The notes under the pieces were generated by a model. The model was not told where the DNA came from and searched no databases. It saw nothing but the letters and a program-made list of their open reading frames with translations. A stretch of DNA of 64,000 nucleotides, taken from JANQHS01 sp965267505. Lineage in GTDB: Bacteria > Bacteroidota > Bacteroidia > Cytophagales > CCMP332. Positions 52,774 to 61,506 of the stretch are shown one piece after another. Every line of letters begins with the position of its first letter. The stretch's first letter is position 1. The stretch is from assembly GCA_965267505.1 (NCBI GenBank), contig OZ254081.1, forward strand, positions 2,790,001-2,854,000, given 5' to 3'. Position numbers and translations under genes: made by a program.

Positions 52774-53073
52774 ATAAAGACATTTTTAGCTAAAAATAAA
52801 ACACCATAATGGGGTGAATTTTAGCAAATCTTACCCAGAGGATTGTGAGCTGAATCCAATGCAAATTGGTCAAAAAAGAACAAGGCTCACATTGTGAATC
52901 TTGACTTACGTTTTTCAGCGGGCTCAACCTTGACTCGAAATACTTACGAGTTTTGTGGACAAGCCTGCTGGACTCCCCGGATCAAGTCTGGGGCAGGCTT
53001 CTCACCTCGTCCTAAAAATTTTGCAAAAAAAAGAGCAAGATTCATTTTTAGAACCTTACCCTTGAATTTTCTG
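52774..53073. other. Non-coding interval with hairpin element
   Basis: No credible gene lies here. It contains the hairpin repeat candidate at 52961-53000, a smaller ACTCG/CGAGT pair at 52933-52951 and the 3' flank of the tRNA gene. Frames that read through this stretch are artefacts of the tRNA. Confidence 0.55.
52961..53000. repeat. GC-rich nested palindrome, candidate dispersed repeat
   Basis: AAGCCTGC at 52961-52968 pairs with GCAGGCTT at 52993-53000. Inside, CCCCGGA (52975-52981) pairs with TCTGGGG (52987-52993) around a five-base loop. The block is far more GC-rich than its surroundings and sits by a tRNA gene. It could be a REP-like palindromic unit. Confidence 0.45.
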
Positions 53074-53147
53074 TGGGCCCTGCTGGGCTCGAACCAGCGA
53101 CCACCTGATTATGAGTCAGGTGCTCTAACCAACTGAGCTAAGGGCCC
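53074..53147 (-). tRNA. tRNA with CAU anticodon, probably Ile2 (lysidine-modified)
   Basis: On the minus strand the cloverleaf begins GGGCCCTTAGCTCAGTTGGT. The anticodon arm CCTGA-CTCATAA-TCAGG contains CAT, the T arm is GCTGGTTCGAGCCCAGC, and the discriminator base is A. The acceptor stem pairs GGGCCCT with AGGGCCC. Its C4-G69 and C5-G68 pairs are among the features recognised by TilS in Ile2 tRNAs, and elongator Met tRNAs of E. coli lack them. Assignment as Ile2 rather than Met is therefore likely but not certain. CCA is not encoded and must be added by the CCA transferase at 29940. Confidence 0.9.
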
Positions 53148-53229
53148 TTTTCCAATAGCATTGGAAATTGGCCTGCAAAGCTACAATTTTGCCCCTTGAA
53201 GGGCAATAGTAATTCTTTCAATCTTTAGG

Positions 53230-54375
53230 ATGTTAAAAAAATATTTCGTCTTCTTCGGATTACTCATATTAACCTTTATCACAACCACTATCTCTGGTAT
53301 GGAATGGGTGAATGGAAGTTTTCTGCTTTTTCCGGATCCATCAAAAAATATAGACTGGCTATCTAGTGCCAATATTTTCCAGGGTCTAAGGTATTCTATC
53401 TCATTTTTGGGGATCCTTACCTTTCATGAATTTGGCCATTACCTAACTGCCAGGTACTATGGAATTAAAACAACCTTGCCCTTCTACATTCCTTTTTGGC
53501 TGGGGATCAATATTTCTTTTGGTACCATGGGGGCCTTTATTAGGATCAAAGAAAGGATAAGCTCAAGAAAGGAATATTTTGATGTTGGAATTGCTGGGCC
53601 ATTGGCTGGCTTCGTGGTTGGGTTCTTTTTGTTGGTTTATGCCTTTCTGACCCTGCCTGAGCAGGAATATTTACTTCAATACAATCCTGATTACGCCCAA
53701 TATGGAGAAAACTTCCTGCCACAAGCCTATGAGAATATTGACCAACCGATCTTCAAGGTTGGTAAAAATCTCCTCTTTCTAATATTGGAACAATTGCTTG
53801 TTTCAGACCCAAGCAGAATCCCTAATGGCTTTGAAATGTTCCATTACCCCTTTGTATTTGCAGGCTACCTAGCCATGTTCTTTACAGCATTGAATCTGTT
53901 GCCTATTGGCCAATTGGATGGGGGACATGTTGTTTTTGGCTTGTTTGGTTATAAAAGGGCAAAAACGATCTCTGAGGGCCTTTTCATTGCTTTTGTGCTT
54001 TTTGCTGGCCTGGGCTGGGTCCATCCTTTTCTGCCTACAGATGAATTGACCTATATGATCCCAATTGGAATCGGTCTTTATTATCTCATGTTCAGCAAAA
54101 TGAGAAGTGACTGGAAAGATGCATTGCTATTGGCGACCTTCGTATTTGCATCACAATTCTTATTGACTTTCTTCTTTCCAGGAATCAAAGGGTATCAGGG
54201 ATGGCTGGTATTTGCCTTTTTAATAGGAAGGGTTTTGGGAGCCCATCATCCGCCTGCATTAATGGATGAACCTCTGGATCAAAAGAGAAAGGCCTTGGGT
54301 TGGATCGCCTTGTTGATCTTTGTTTTATGCTTTAGCCCCAGGCCTTTTATCCTCGAGCTACCTCAGATTCCATAA
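53230..54375 (+). CDS. Site-2 protease family (M50) membrane metalloprotease
   Basis: A 381-residue integral membrane protein. The zinc-binding HExxH motif is present as FHEFGHYLTARYYG near residue 64, and the second metal-ligand motif as NLLPIGQLDGGHVVFG near residue 226. About eight hydrophobic helices surround them. It belongs to the M50 intramembrane proteases and cleaves a membrane-spanning substrate. The substrate is unknown; anti-sigma factors such as the one at 28068 are a general class of target. Its 3' end overlaps the convergent rhodanese gene by 29 bases. Confidence 0.9.
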   Translation: MLKKYFVFFGLLILTFITTTISGMEWVNGSFLLFPDPSKNIDWLSSANIFQGLRYSISFLGILTFHEFGHYLTARYYGIKTTLPFYIPFWLGINISFGTMGAFIRIKERISSRKEYFDVGIAGPLAGFVVGFFLLVYAFLTLPEQEYLLQYNPDYAQYGENFLPQAYENIDQPIFKVGKNLLFLILEQLLVSDPSRIPNGFEMFHYPFVFAGYLAMFFTALNLLPIGQLDGGHVVFGLFGYKRAKTISEGLFIAFVLFAGLGWVHPFLPTDELTYMIPIGIGLYYLMFSKMRSDWKDALLLATFVFASQFLLTFFFPGIKGYQGWLVFAFLIGRVLGAHHPPALMDEPLDQKRKALGWIALLIFVLCFSPRPFILELPQIP

Positions 54376-54667
54376 GTGCTTCAAAGCCACCTTCGAGGTT
54401 ATAGACGTTCTTGATCCCGTTCTTATTAAGAAACTTTGCTCCGATGTTACCCCGAACTCCGGTTCTGCAGCAGAGGACCAATTTCTTACTGCCAAACTTT
54501 TCAAGAACATCCAGTTTCTTAGGAAGGTCGTAAAGAGAGATCCTCTCATCAACCATAGGATTATCATCATATTCCCAATCATCTCTAACGTCTATCATGA
54601 CATAGGAGCCTGGGTTTCCCATCTTTTCCTCTTTGAATTTTTTGGCAGGGATGCTTTGTACTTTCAC
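54347..54667 (-). CDS. Single-domain rhodanese-like protein
   Basis: A 106-residue protein from a GTG start that overlaps the previous stop by four bases. It has the rhodanese fold with the active-site loop LCCRTGVRGNIGAKFL near residue 62, so the catalytic cysteine is in CCRTGVRG. MIDVRDDWEYDDNPMVDERISL is the conserved upstream region. Such small cytoplasmic rhodaneses transfer sulfur from thiosulfate or persulfides. The 3' end overlaps the M50 protease gene. Coupling to the upstream sorted-protein gene is probably accidental. Confidence 0.88.
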   Translation of the reverse strand: MKVQSIPAKKFKEEKMGNPGSYVMIDVRDDWEYDDNPMVDERISLYDLPKKLDVLEKFGSKKLVLCCRTGVRGNIGAKFLNKNGIKNVYNLEGGFEALMESEVARG

Positions 54668-56574
54668 TTCTTTAAGAAAATTCGCTTGGTACTAAATTGA
54701 AAATCTTTCTCAAAGTAAATCAAATAAAAGCCTTCTTCAAGCATGGAAAGGTCCAACTCTTCTCGTTGGGTTCCATTTTCTTCCCAAATTAGCCTTCCAT
54801 GGTGGTCTACAACCCGGATCTTGTCATATTCCCCATAGATCTTAATTGGACCTGAGCTTGGATTTGGTCCAACCTTAACATCATAGGGACTATTATTAAC
54901 AACAGGATTCGTAGGAGGAGGGGTCTGTACGCCAATTGCAATTGGTTGATCTACCTTCCCAAACACAGGCCTGAAGATCATACTGCCAGGATAAAAGTCC
55001 TGCTCCCATCTCCAACCGGTAGAAGCGGTTTTTGAATAAAGCTTTTCTGTAGAATTGAAATTTAAGTCATAACCCACATGAACAAGGGCATCTGAGCTTT
55101 GGGTCCAGCCAATGTAGATTGTATCCGATACAATTACAGCGGAGTCAAAAACGAATCGATGAACATTGGAGCCTATCTCGGGGAATTGGATCTGGGTAGA
55201 ATAACCGTAGATCACCTCATCGATTACAGGATTTAATTTGCTCCATATCCTGAGACTTATGTCCTGACCTGTCAGGTTCAATTCGGCAGGTTTGAATTCA
55301 ATGTCAAAAGCTGTAAGGGTATCAGGTTCCAAGAGTATGTATTGATAGGCAACTTTTCCAAATTCCTTTCTGACTCCAACACTTGCCTCCGAACTTCCAT
55401 CATCGTAGGCATAGTAGTCCAGAAGATTACCAACAATTGAAAGAGAGTCATTAACATCTCTTCCCGGTGCATCTGTAACTCCAGACATATAGAAAGTTTT
55501 GCGAAAGCTTTGAGGTTGATTTGTGATATTCACCAATGGCTTTAGGGTGGTATCAAAGAACATTTGGGTTGAGAATTGGCCCTGGATCAAATCTCCAATA
55601 AATTCCCTGTTGTAGAATTCTGCTCCACTGCTATCCTCGGTGAATTTCACAGAGACATTATAAACACTGAAAGAGTCTGAGCTTTGCATGGTCCGGATCA
55701 AACAGGAGTTCCAATCCCTGAAAAGGCTATCCTTTGTAAGACCATTGATGTGATTTACCGGAATAGATGAATAGGTCTTAAAAAGAGGGTAAAAAGCTTC
55801 AACCGGAGAACGATCCCTTTCATCAAAGTCATTCCTGCTTCTTCCTGCATTCATATACAGGTAATCTATGTGCCACACATCGTAGGGGCCCGATTGAGTT
55901 CCCCTGGTCCGAAACCTAAACTTGAAATCGGTTCTAAAATATCTATTATCAAGAATTGGAACATAGGCGATAAAAAAAGTATCGTTAATGTTTCCAGATC
56001 CGGGCACCAAAAGGGTGTCAAAATCTCTTCCTATCCTTCCCCATACGAGGTTCCAGGGATTATTTGTATCAGCGGCGTCATAAAAATCAAGCATTAGAGA
56101 ATCTCTATGAGAAAACTCAGGAGCATCGCCTCTTCCAGCCTGCTGCCAGAAAAAGCTTAAATAAACGCTATCGCCGGCAAAATAGGGACTAAGATCAATG
56201 GGGGCGGATTCAAGGTAATCGGTTGCTCCTTTGGGAAAGTTGGTTACGAACTCATAAGGCCTTCCATCAGAGGCGAGACCATCAAAGGTCGCAACTCCAT
56301 GCGTGAGTGGGTGGTAAGCAATACCTTGGGTAACCTGGGTTCCAGAGGTCGTATCCCAAATGGTGGTGTCCAGAGACCCTTGACTAAAGTCATCCCAAAT
56401 GGGAAGGGAAATACTCTTTTTCGAGCTACTTAGCTTTTTGTTTTTTAAAGATCCTTTTTGAAAACCAGCGTCTTGAAATCCTTGAATAAGTTCCAGCTGT
56501 CCCATTGAGGGCTGGATAAAGCCCATCCATAGGAGAAAAGTTAGAACCCCATTAACAAAGTAGCTACGGAACAT
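54664..56574 (-). CDS. Secreted protein with type IX C-terminal sorting domain
   Basis: A 636-residue protein with a signal peptide ending at QPSMGQ and mostly beta-rich domains. The C-terminal 80 residues form a type IX sorting domain (VKVGPNPSSGPIKIYGEYDKI, LEEGFYLIYFEKDFQFSTKRIFLKK), so it is exported through the outer membrane and cleaved. The internal region has an IWDTTSGTQVTQGIAYHP start and Asp/Ser-rich loops. The function is unknown, and the passenger has no recognised enzyme motif. It overlaps the PASTA gene by 11 bases and the rhodanese by four. Confidence 0.8.
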   Translation of the reverse strand: MFRSYFVNGVLTFLLWMGFIQPSMGQLELIQGFQDAGFQKGSLKNKKLSSSKKSISLPIWDDFSQGSLDTTIWDTTSGTQVTQGIAYHPLTHGVATFDGLASDGRPYEFVTNFPKGATDYLESAPIDLSPYFAGDSVYLSFFWQQAGRGDAPEFSHRDSLMLDFYDAADTNNPWNLVWGRIGRDFDTLLVPGSGNINDTFFIAYVPILDNRYFRTDFKFRFRTRGTQSGPYDVWHIDYLYMNAGRSRNDFDERDRSPVEAFYPLFKTYSSIPVNHINGLTKDSLFRDWNSCLIRTMQSSDSFSVYNVSVKFTEDSSGAEFYNREFIGDLIQGQFSTQMFFDTTLKPLVNITNQPQSFRKTFYMSGVTDAPGRDVNDSLSIVGNLLDYYAYDDGSSEASVGVRKEFGKVAYQYILLEPDTLTAFDIEFKPAELNLTGQDISLRIWSKLNPVIDEVIYGYSTQIQFPEIGSNVHRFVFDSAVIVSDTIYIGWTQSSDALVHVGYDLNFNSTEKLYSKTASTGWRWEQDFYPGSMIFRPVFGKVDQPIAIGVQTPPPTNPVVNNSPYDVKVGPNPSSGPIKIYGEYDKIRVVDHHGRLIWEENGTQREELDLSMLEEGFYLIYFEKDFQFSTKRIFLKK

Positions 56575-57352
56575 CTATGTTGCTTAACGTATCCGTCTGT
56601 GGTTTATTTCCACAGATCCAAAGGTCAATTTTATCTCCTAACCGGACTATATGACCCTTTTCATGACTAGGATAAGAGCGGATCACATGCCCCCTTGTAA
56701 CTTGTGGGTCCAATTCATAGCTCAAATAACCTACCGTAAGTCCGCTACCCAGGATCGCATATTCAGCCTCTTCCAGACTCAACCCTGCTAATTGCGGAAC
56801 TTTGAATCTTGTTCTTCCTTTTCCGTCTCCTACCACAAGATCGACCAATGATCCTTTTGCTAGAGTATCACCAGCCTCGACCTTTTCTTTGTTGACCCAG
56901 GTTTCCAGGACCACATTTGCTGCTAGGTCGGGTTTGTACCTGATCTTTCCAGCTTTCAGACCAAAACTCAAAAGGATCTTCTTAGCACTGAATAAAGTAA
57001 TATCCTTAAGATCAGGCATATGGATCAAGGGAGGGTTCAGTGGCGTAACCGATAAATAGATCCGCCGGCTTTCTTTCACCTTGGAGCCTTGCTTTGGATT
57101 TTGGGATACAACAGTAAGGGGAGGAGCATCCATAACATAGCTGGAGTCGTAAATAGCCCACCTCAAATTTCTCTTAGAAAGAAACTCAGATGCTTCATCC
57201 AGGGACATGTCTTTAAGGTTGGGCACTGTGAGTGTCTCCCCGTGATTTGTTCTTATTGGAAGGTAAACTTTAAAGAAGATTAAAAGCCCAATGATGGTCA
57301 CACTAAGCAAGATCGCCGTATGCTTCAAAAACCTTTTTTGATCCTTATTCAT
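56564..57352 (-). CDS. PASTA-domain membrane protein
   Basis: A 262-residue protein with one N-terminal helix (about residues 10-30) and three PASTA domains: VPNLKDMSLDEASEFLSKR, MPDLKDITLFSAKKILLSF and VPQLAGLSLEEAEYAILGS begin them. PASTA domains bind peptidoglycan or stem peptides on the outer face of the membrane. A kinase domain is absent. The start overlaps the double Ddl gene by eight bases, so the cell-wall precursor enzyme and the PASTA protein are co-expressed. This is a common neighbour pair in Bacteroidota. Confidence 0.9.
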   Translation of the reverse strand: MNKDQKRFLKHTAILLSVTIIGLLIFFKVYLPIRTNHGETLTVPNLKDMSLDEASEFLSKRNLRWAIYDSSYVMDAPPLTVVSQNPKQGSKVKESRRIYLSVTPLNPPLIHMPDLKDITLFSAKKILLSFGLKAGKIRYKPDLAANVVLETWVNKEKVEAGDTLAKGSLVDLVVGDGKGRTRFKVPQLAGLSLEEAEYAILGSGLTVGYLSYELDPQVTRGHVIRSYPSHEKGHIVRLGDKIDLWICGNKPQTDTLSNIDVP

Positions 57353-60041
57353 TTACCAATGTTCCTTTTTTCTCTCTTTCCTCTCCGAATTCAAGGATTC
57401 TGGAAATGAAATCAATCGGTTTATATCCTTTCAAAGCACTTTGGTGGAAAATGCAAGTTGCTGGGGTCATTCCAGGTAAACTGTTAACCTCAATAATTAT
57501 TACTTCAACATCATCAGGACTCATAGTCCGTACAAATGCATCTATCCTTGCATATCCTTGTACATTTAATACCCTGGCGGTCTTTTCAAGAACCGATTTG
57601 ACAGCCTCCGAGATCTTTTCATTTCCTGCTTTATCATTCCAAAATCTTGCGGGAGTAATGTTTTGCCCTTCGCCTGCAAGGAACTTCTCTTCAAGACTTA
57701 GAACATCACCTGTAGTAAGTGCCTCAGATGGTTCAAAAACTTCAAATTTCAGATCCTGGTTTGATGAATAGGAGGTAAGGAGCCCTCCGGTGATCTCAAG
57801 GAACCTTTCGAAACCTTTACCTTCGATCAATTCTTCCACCAGGAAAAATCCCTTACGAGGGAATTCTTCTTTCGGGTCCAGATCCAACAGCTGACTAGGA
57901 CCAGAAGGCCATTGGACCTCTTTTCTAAAGGTCATATCTGCAAAGGCCGAAAATTCCTCTTCATTCTTGATTCTTTTTACGGCTGAGGAACAACCATCAT
58001 CTGCCGGTTTGCAGATAACTGGAAAATTCATTTTTGAGAGGATATTCTTCAGCTCTTCCTCAGGATCCGATTCCCATTTTTCCTGCTCGACAAGATAGTG
58101 TTCCGGGATCCTGATTCCTTCCTTCCTGAGGATTTCGTTGGAGACGTATTTATTGATCGTAGTGCCAGAGCTTTTTGAACCCGAACCATTGAAAGGAATA
58201 CCCAGCTCTTCTAGGTGTGATTGCAATTGACCATCTTCTCCAGGCCTTCCGTGGAGACCGATGAAAACCATGTCAAAATTGGCCTTTATGTCCTCAAGGC
58301 TATATTCTTTTGGAATCTCAATACCCTTGCTTGAAAATGTATCTGTTATCTGCGAAGCCTCTTTCCTGATCTTTTCAATTATGGAATGAGATTTAAAGCT
58401 GGCTATCTGGTCTGCGATATCATCGGCATTATCCTTTAATAAAAGGTTAATTGGAATCTCAAATAGTTTGAAGCTTTCGCTGTTTCCGGTTAGGAATATA
58501 GGAGTAGGTTCAAAATCTATGGATGACGAAAGCTTTTCAAATATATTTCTCCCACTTTCTACGGAAATGTGCCTTTCAGAACTATAACCTCCCAGAACAA
58601 CAGCTACTTTCTTTTTTGTAGAGGAAAATTCACTTCGGGATTTAAGTTTTTCATCCAATTCGGCTTTTAAACCTTTAAGGTTTTTGAATCCATCACCTTT
58701 CTTTTCCCTTTCATTTAAGGAAATTCGAATTATATAGGAAAGAAGGTCCTTGGGGTTTAATCCTATTTCTGCCGCCTGATGAAAGAAGAACGATGATGGC
58801 ATCATTCCGGAAGTGGTATTGGGGTCATTTAAATAGATGCTTCCATCTTCCAGAAAAAATCCATCAATACGAGCATAAACATCAGCTTGTAGGGTTTCAA
58901 ATAAACCAACACATTCTTTTCTAATCTCTTCCAGATCACTCTCTGGAAGATCCATAGGTGTGATCTTGCGGCTCTTTCCCGGCAAATACTTGGAGCGATA
59001 ATCAAATACTTCCTGACCCTTTTGAATTTCTGTTGGAGGCAATGCAAACACATTCCCATCCAGATTCCTGAGAACAATGCATGAAAACTCCCGACCTTTT
59101 ACAAACTGCTCCACAAGGACAAAAGCTTCTCCATCTTCAGCTTCCAATAAGATCTCATTTACTCCTGGGTCAGCCCCAACGAATTGGGATATTTCAGATA
59201 TCAATTTTTGAGGACTGTAAACGGTTTTGTCTTTGATCTCAATTGGAAATCCTAAGCCGGTTTTTATATCTCCAATTTGATTTGCAAGTTCAATTCTTCC
59301 TTCCTCTGACAAGCTCTGCCAATGGTCTTTGCTTAACCTATGGATAAAGAAAGATTGGTCTATGGCAGCATTGAGATTTTCCTTTTGATCTAGCGAAACA
59401 ATATTGACCCCAATTGATGATCCATGCCTTGGGGCTTTGATGACTACTTTTTTGAAAAAATCCCTTTGCAGCTGGATTAATATTTCCTCCTTTTTTGCTG
59501 GGTCTAGCCAATCTTTTCTGCTAAGTACCTTAAAACTGGTTTGAAAACTGCCTGTGTTTTGAAGCAGGTATTTTTGAGCGATCTTGTCTATCCCGATGGA
59601 TGAAGGCAGAATACCAGATCCAGAATAAGGAATCCCCAACCATTCAAGAATTCCCTGAATGGTCCCATCTTCTCCAAAGGAACCATGAAGAGCGAGAAAA
59701 GCGAAATCGATATGTTCCTTTAACTCAGAGTATTCGATCTTTTGGCCAACAGTGTTGCAGATTTTTTCAATGGAGGAATCGCTAAGAGGCAAAAGTGATT
59801 CTATGTATAGTTGGCTATACTTTTCTTCTTCCGGGTAAAACTCAGTTGGTGGGTAGAAGTCTCTTATCGTTCCCTTGTAGATGTGTTTCCAATCCAGAAG
59901 AATCAGGTTTCCTAAGGAATCAATAAAAATGGGAACCGGTTCGAATAAGGTCTTATCCAGGTTATCATAGATCGTTCTTCCACCTGCAAAGGAAACCTCC
60001 CTCTCTCTGGACCTTCCACCAAATAATATTCCCACTTTCAT
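57345..60041 (-). CDS. ddl: Tandem double D-alanine-D-alanine ligase
   Basis: An 898-residue protein containing two complete ATP-grasp Ddl-like units. Unit 1 (about residues 1-455) has GGRSREREVS, ALHGSFGEDGTIQGILEWLG and GSSIG at 207-211. It also has YARIDGFF and NDPN at 405-408, where the usual metal glutamate is replaced by aspartate. Unit 2 (from about residue 477) has VVLGGYSSERHIS, GLHGRPGEDGQLQSHLEELG, YARIDAFV and the canonical EVNSLPGMT. The GSSxG loop is GCSSA instead, and the substrate-binding GRE region is GKG. Usual Ddl enzymes have 300-370 residues. It makes D-Ala-D-Ala for peptidoglycan; which unit is active is unclear. Confidence 0.9.
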   Translation of the reverse strand: MKVGILFGGRSREREVSFAGGRTIYDNLDKTLFEPVPIFIDSLGNLILLDWKHIYKGTIRDFYPPTEFYPEEEKYSQLYIESLLPLSDSSIEKICNTVGQKIEYSELKEHIDFAFLALHGSFGEDGTIQGILEWLGIPYSGSGILPSSIGIDKIAQKYLLQNTGSFQTSFKVLSRKDWLDPAKKEEILIQLQRDFFKKVVIKAPRHGSSIGVNIVSLDQKENLNAAIDQSFFIHRLSKDHWQSLSEEGRIELANQIGDIKTGLGFPIEIKDKTVYSPQKLISEISQFVGADPGVNEILLEAEDGEAFVLVEQFVKGREFSCIVLRNLDGNVFALPPTEIQKGQEVFDYRSKYLPGKSRKITPMDLPESDLEEIRKECVGLFETLQADVYARIDGFFLEDGSIYLNDPNTTSGMMPSSFFFHQAAEIGLNPKDLLSYIIRISLNEREKKGDGFKNLKGLKAELDEKLKSRSEFSSTKKKVAVVLGGYSSERHISVESGRNIFEKLSSSIDFEPTPIFLTGNSESFKLFEIPINLLLKDNADDIADQIASFKSHSIIEKIRKEASQITDTFSSKGIEIPKEYSLEDIKANFDMVFIGLHGRPGEDGQLQSHLEELGIPFNGSGSKSSGTTINKYVSNEILRKEGIRIPEHYLVEQEKWESDPEEELKNILSKMNFPVICKPADDGCSSAVKRIKNEEEFSAFADMTFRKEVQWPSGPSQLLDLDPKEEFPRKGFFLVEELIEGKGFERFLEITGGLLTSYSSNQDLKFEVFEPSEALTTGDVLSLEEKFLAGEGQNITPARFWNDKAGNEKISEAVKSVLEKTARVLNVQGYARIDAFVRTMSPDDVEVIIIEVNSLPGMTPATCIFHQSALKGYKPIDFISRILEFGEEREKKGTLVNE

Positions 60042-60063
60042 GCTACAAAAATAAACCTAGTTC

Positions 60064-60088
60064 AAAAAAAAACCGCCCGAAGGCGGTT
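60064..60088 (-). terminator. Terminator with TTCG tetraloop
   Basis: On the minus strand AACCGCC-TTCG-GGCGGTT is followed by a run of T residues. The stable UUCG-type loop closes the choice-of-anchor-B gene and separates it from the double Ddl gene. Confidence 0.9.
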
Positions 60089-60092
60089 TCAT

Positions 60093-61493
60093 TTAATTTA
60101 AGATCAACCGGGCTCTTCGCTCGTAATTTTCAGCACTCACCCTGACCTGATACAGGCCACTGGATAGGCTTGAGAAATCGAAGTCGTAGTTTCCGAAAGT
60201 CCCGGTAACCCTTTTAGAGTATGCTTTTTTCCCGTCGATGCTATAAAGCTCAACTAGGATGTTTTGATTCACAGGTTCGTCAAGAGAAATTGTAACCTTT
60301 CCGGAACTTGGGTTTGGATAAACACTCATTTTCCAAACATCATCAGCAGGATCCAAACCGACCGGTAGTGGTGGAGGAGTGGGTGCTGTCCAACCATCCA
60401 GGGTAATGGTAAATAAACCGTTATTAATGTCTGATGCAATCAAAGTGCCTGATGGGAAAAATGGATACGTACCCCAACATCCTTCGTAACCACTATAGTT
60501 GCTACCACTTCCTAGAGTTGTATCTGTGTCATAGTAGGCAACCTGTACAGGGTTGGCGGGGTCAGCAATGCTCCATACCTGTAACCCGTCATGGTAATAA
60601 GATATAAAAGCAAGGGTATCAACTATGAATGGATTATGTGCGATGGCACCCGCAAAGGTCCTGAATGTTGAAACGGTCTGTGGATTCGCTGGATTGCTAA
60701 CATCAACCACCTTCACAGCGGAACCATGAGTCTCATCTATCATAACAAGCGTGTTTCTATCCCAGGTTCCCCAACATGAATGATTGAGACCTTTTTCAGG
60801 GTAATTGGTCATCGATCCAATGATAGTAGGGAAGGCCGGTGCTCTGAAATTCATAACATAAAGACCAGTATTCGGTCCGAAGATCACATTTAGATATAAT
60901 GTATCATGATACACATACCCATCATGGGTGGGGTAGTTGTTATCGTAGAATCCTCCAATGGTTGTAGGATTAAAAGGATCTGAAACATCGACAACTCTTA
61001 CAGGGTTGCTAAATGAACTTCCATTTGGGTTGGAACCCCTGTTATCGATCATATAAAGCTCAGAACGCCACATTTGAATGTTGTGGGTATTGCTTCCTAA
61101 GGAGTCGTTATCGTAGATCTTGACTACGGAATCGGGAAGGTATTGAAGATCGAAGATCTGAAGAGAACCAATTCCACCTCCATCATTAACCCCAAATGCA
61201 TAATGTGACCATACTTTGAAATCTCTCCAAACGGTGTTTGTATTAACACCATCGAAAGTTCCGACGTGTACAATATCATCCGGATTCGTAACATCCAGGA
61301 AGTGAGTACTTCTGTTACTTCCGAATATTGCATACTCTCTCCCAGCAGAGTCTACATAACCCCAACAATCATTGTAGTAAGCTCCGGTATGGGATGCCTG
61401 CCAGGAATCATGGTACGTCATATTCCAGCTTTGCTGAGAATAAACAGCTCCTCCAAGTAGAAAAAAGGTTAAAACAGCTAATGTCTTCTTCAT
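60093..61493 (-). CDS. Choice-of-anchor B family protein with type IX sorting domain
   Basis: A 466-residue secreted protein with a signal peptide ending near AVYSQQ. LVIVD-type repeats follow (EYAIFGSNRSTHFLDVTNPDDIV, SLQIFDLQYLPDSVVK, PVRVVDVSDPFNPTTIG), which fold as a beta-propeller. A type IX sorting domain makes up the last 75 residues (MSVYPNPSSGKVTISLDEPV). The ligand is unknown. It is about the same length as, and clearly a paralogue of, the gene at 61507, and lies 13 bases downstream of it. The start MKKTLAVLTFFLLG is unambiguous. Confidence 0.85.
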   Translation of the reverse strand: MKKTLAVLTFFLLGGAVYSQQSWNMTYHDSWQASHTGAYYNDCWGYVDSAGREYAIFGSNRSTHFLDVTNPDDIVHVGTFDGVNTNTVWRDFKVWSHYAFGVNDGGGIGSLQIFDLQYLPDSVVKIYDNDSLGSNTHNIQMWRSELYMIDNRGSNPNGSSFSNPVRVVDVSDPFNPTTIGGFYDNNYPTHDGYVYHDTLYLNVIFGPNTGLYVMNFRAPAFPTIIGSMTNYPEKGLNHSCWGTWDRNTLVMIDETHGSAVKVVDVSNPANPQTVSTFRTFAGAIAHNPFIVDTLAFISYYHDGLQVWSIADPANPVQVAYYDTDTTLGSGSNYSGYEGCWGTYPFFPSGTLIASDINNGLFTITLDGWTAPTPPPLPVGLDPADDVWKMSVYPNPSSGKVTISLDEPVNQNILVELYSIDGKKAYSKRVTGTFGNYDFDFSSLSSGLYQVRVSAENYERRARLILN

Positions 61494-61506
61494 ATAGACC
61501 TTTTGA

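Noticed and set aside
52894..53136. Open frame ending in GSNQRPPDYESGALTN, resembling a conserved hypothetical protein
   Set aside because: It is read across the antisense of the tRNA gene at 53074-53147. This peptide is a well-known artefact of CAU or similar tRNAs and has no start or composition typical of a gene.
57345..60041. Possibility that the double Ddl is two adjacent ddl genes joined by a sequencing error
   Set aside because: The frame is continuous through a lysine-rich linker with no stop or shift. The second unit lacks its own obvious start, and each unit carries its own distinct deviations.
60071..60088. GC-rich palindrome considered as a repeat or regulatory site
   Set aside because: It has a TTCG loop and a T-run immediately after a gene, which is fully explained as a terminator.
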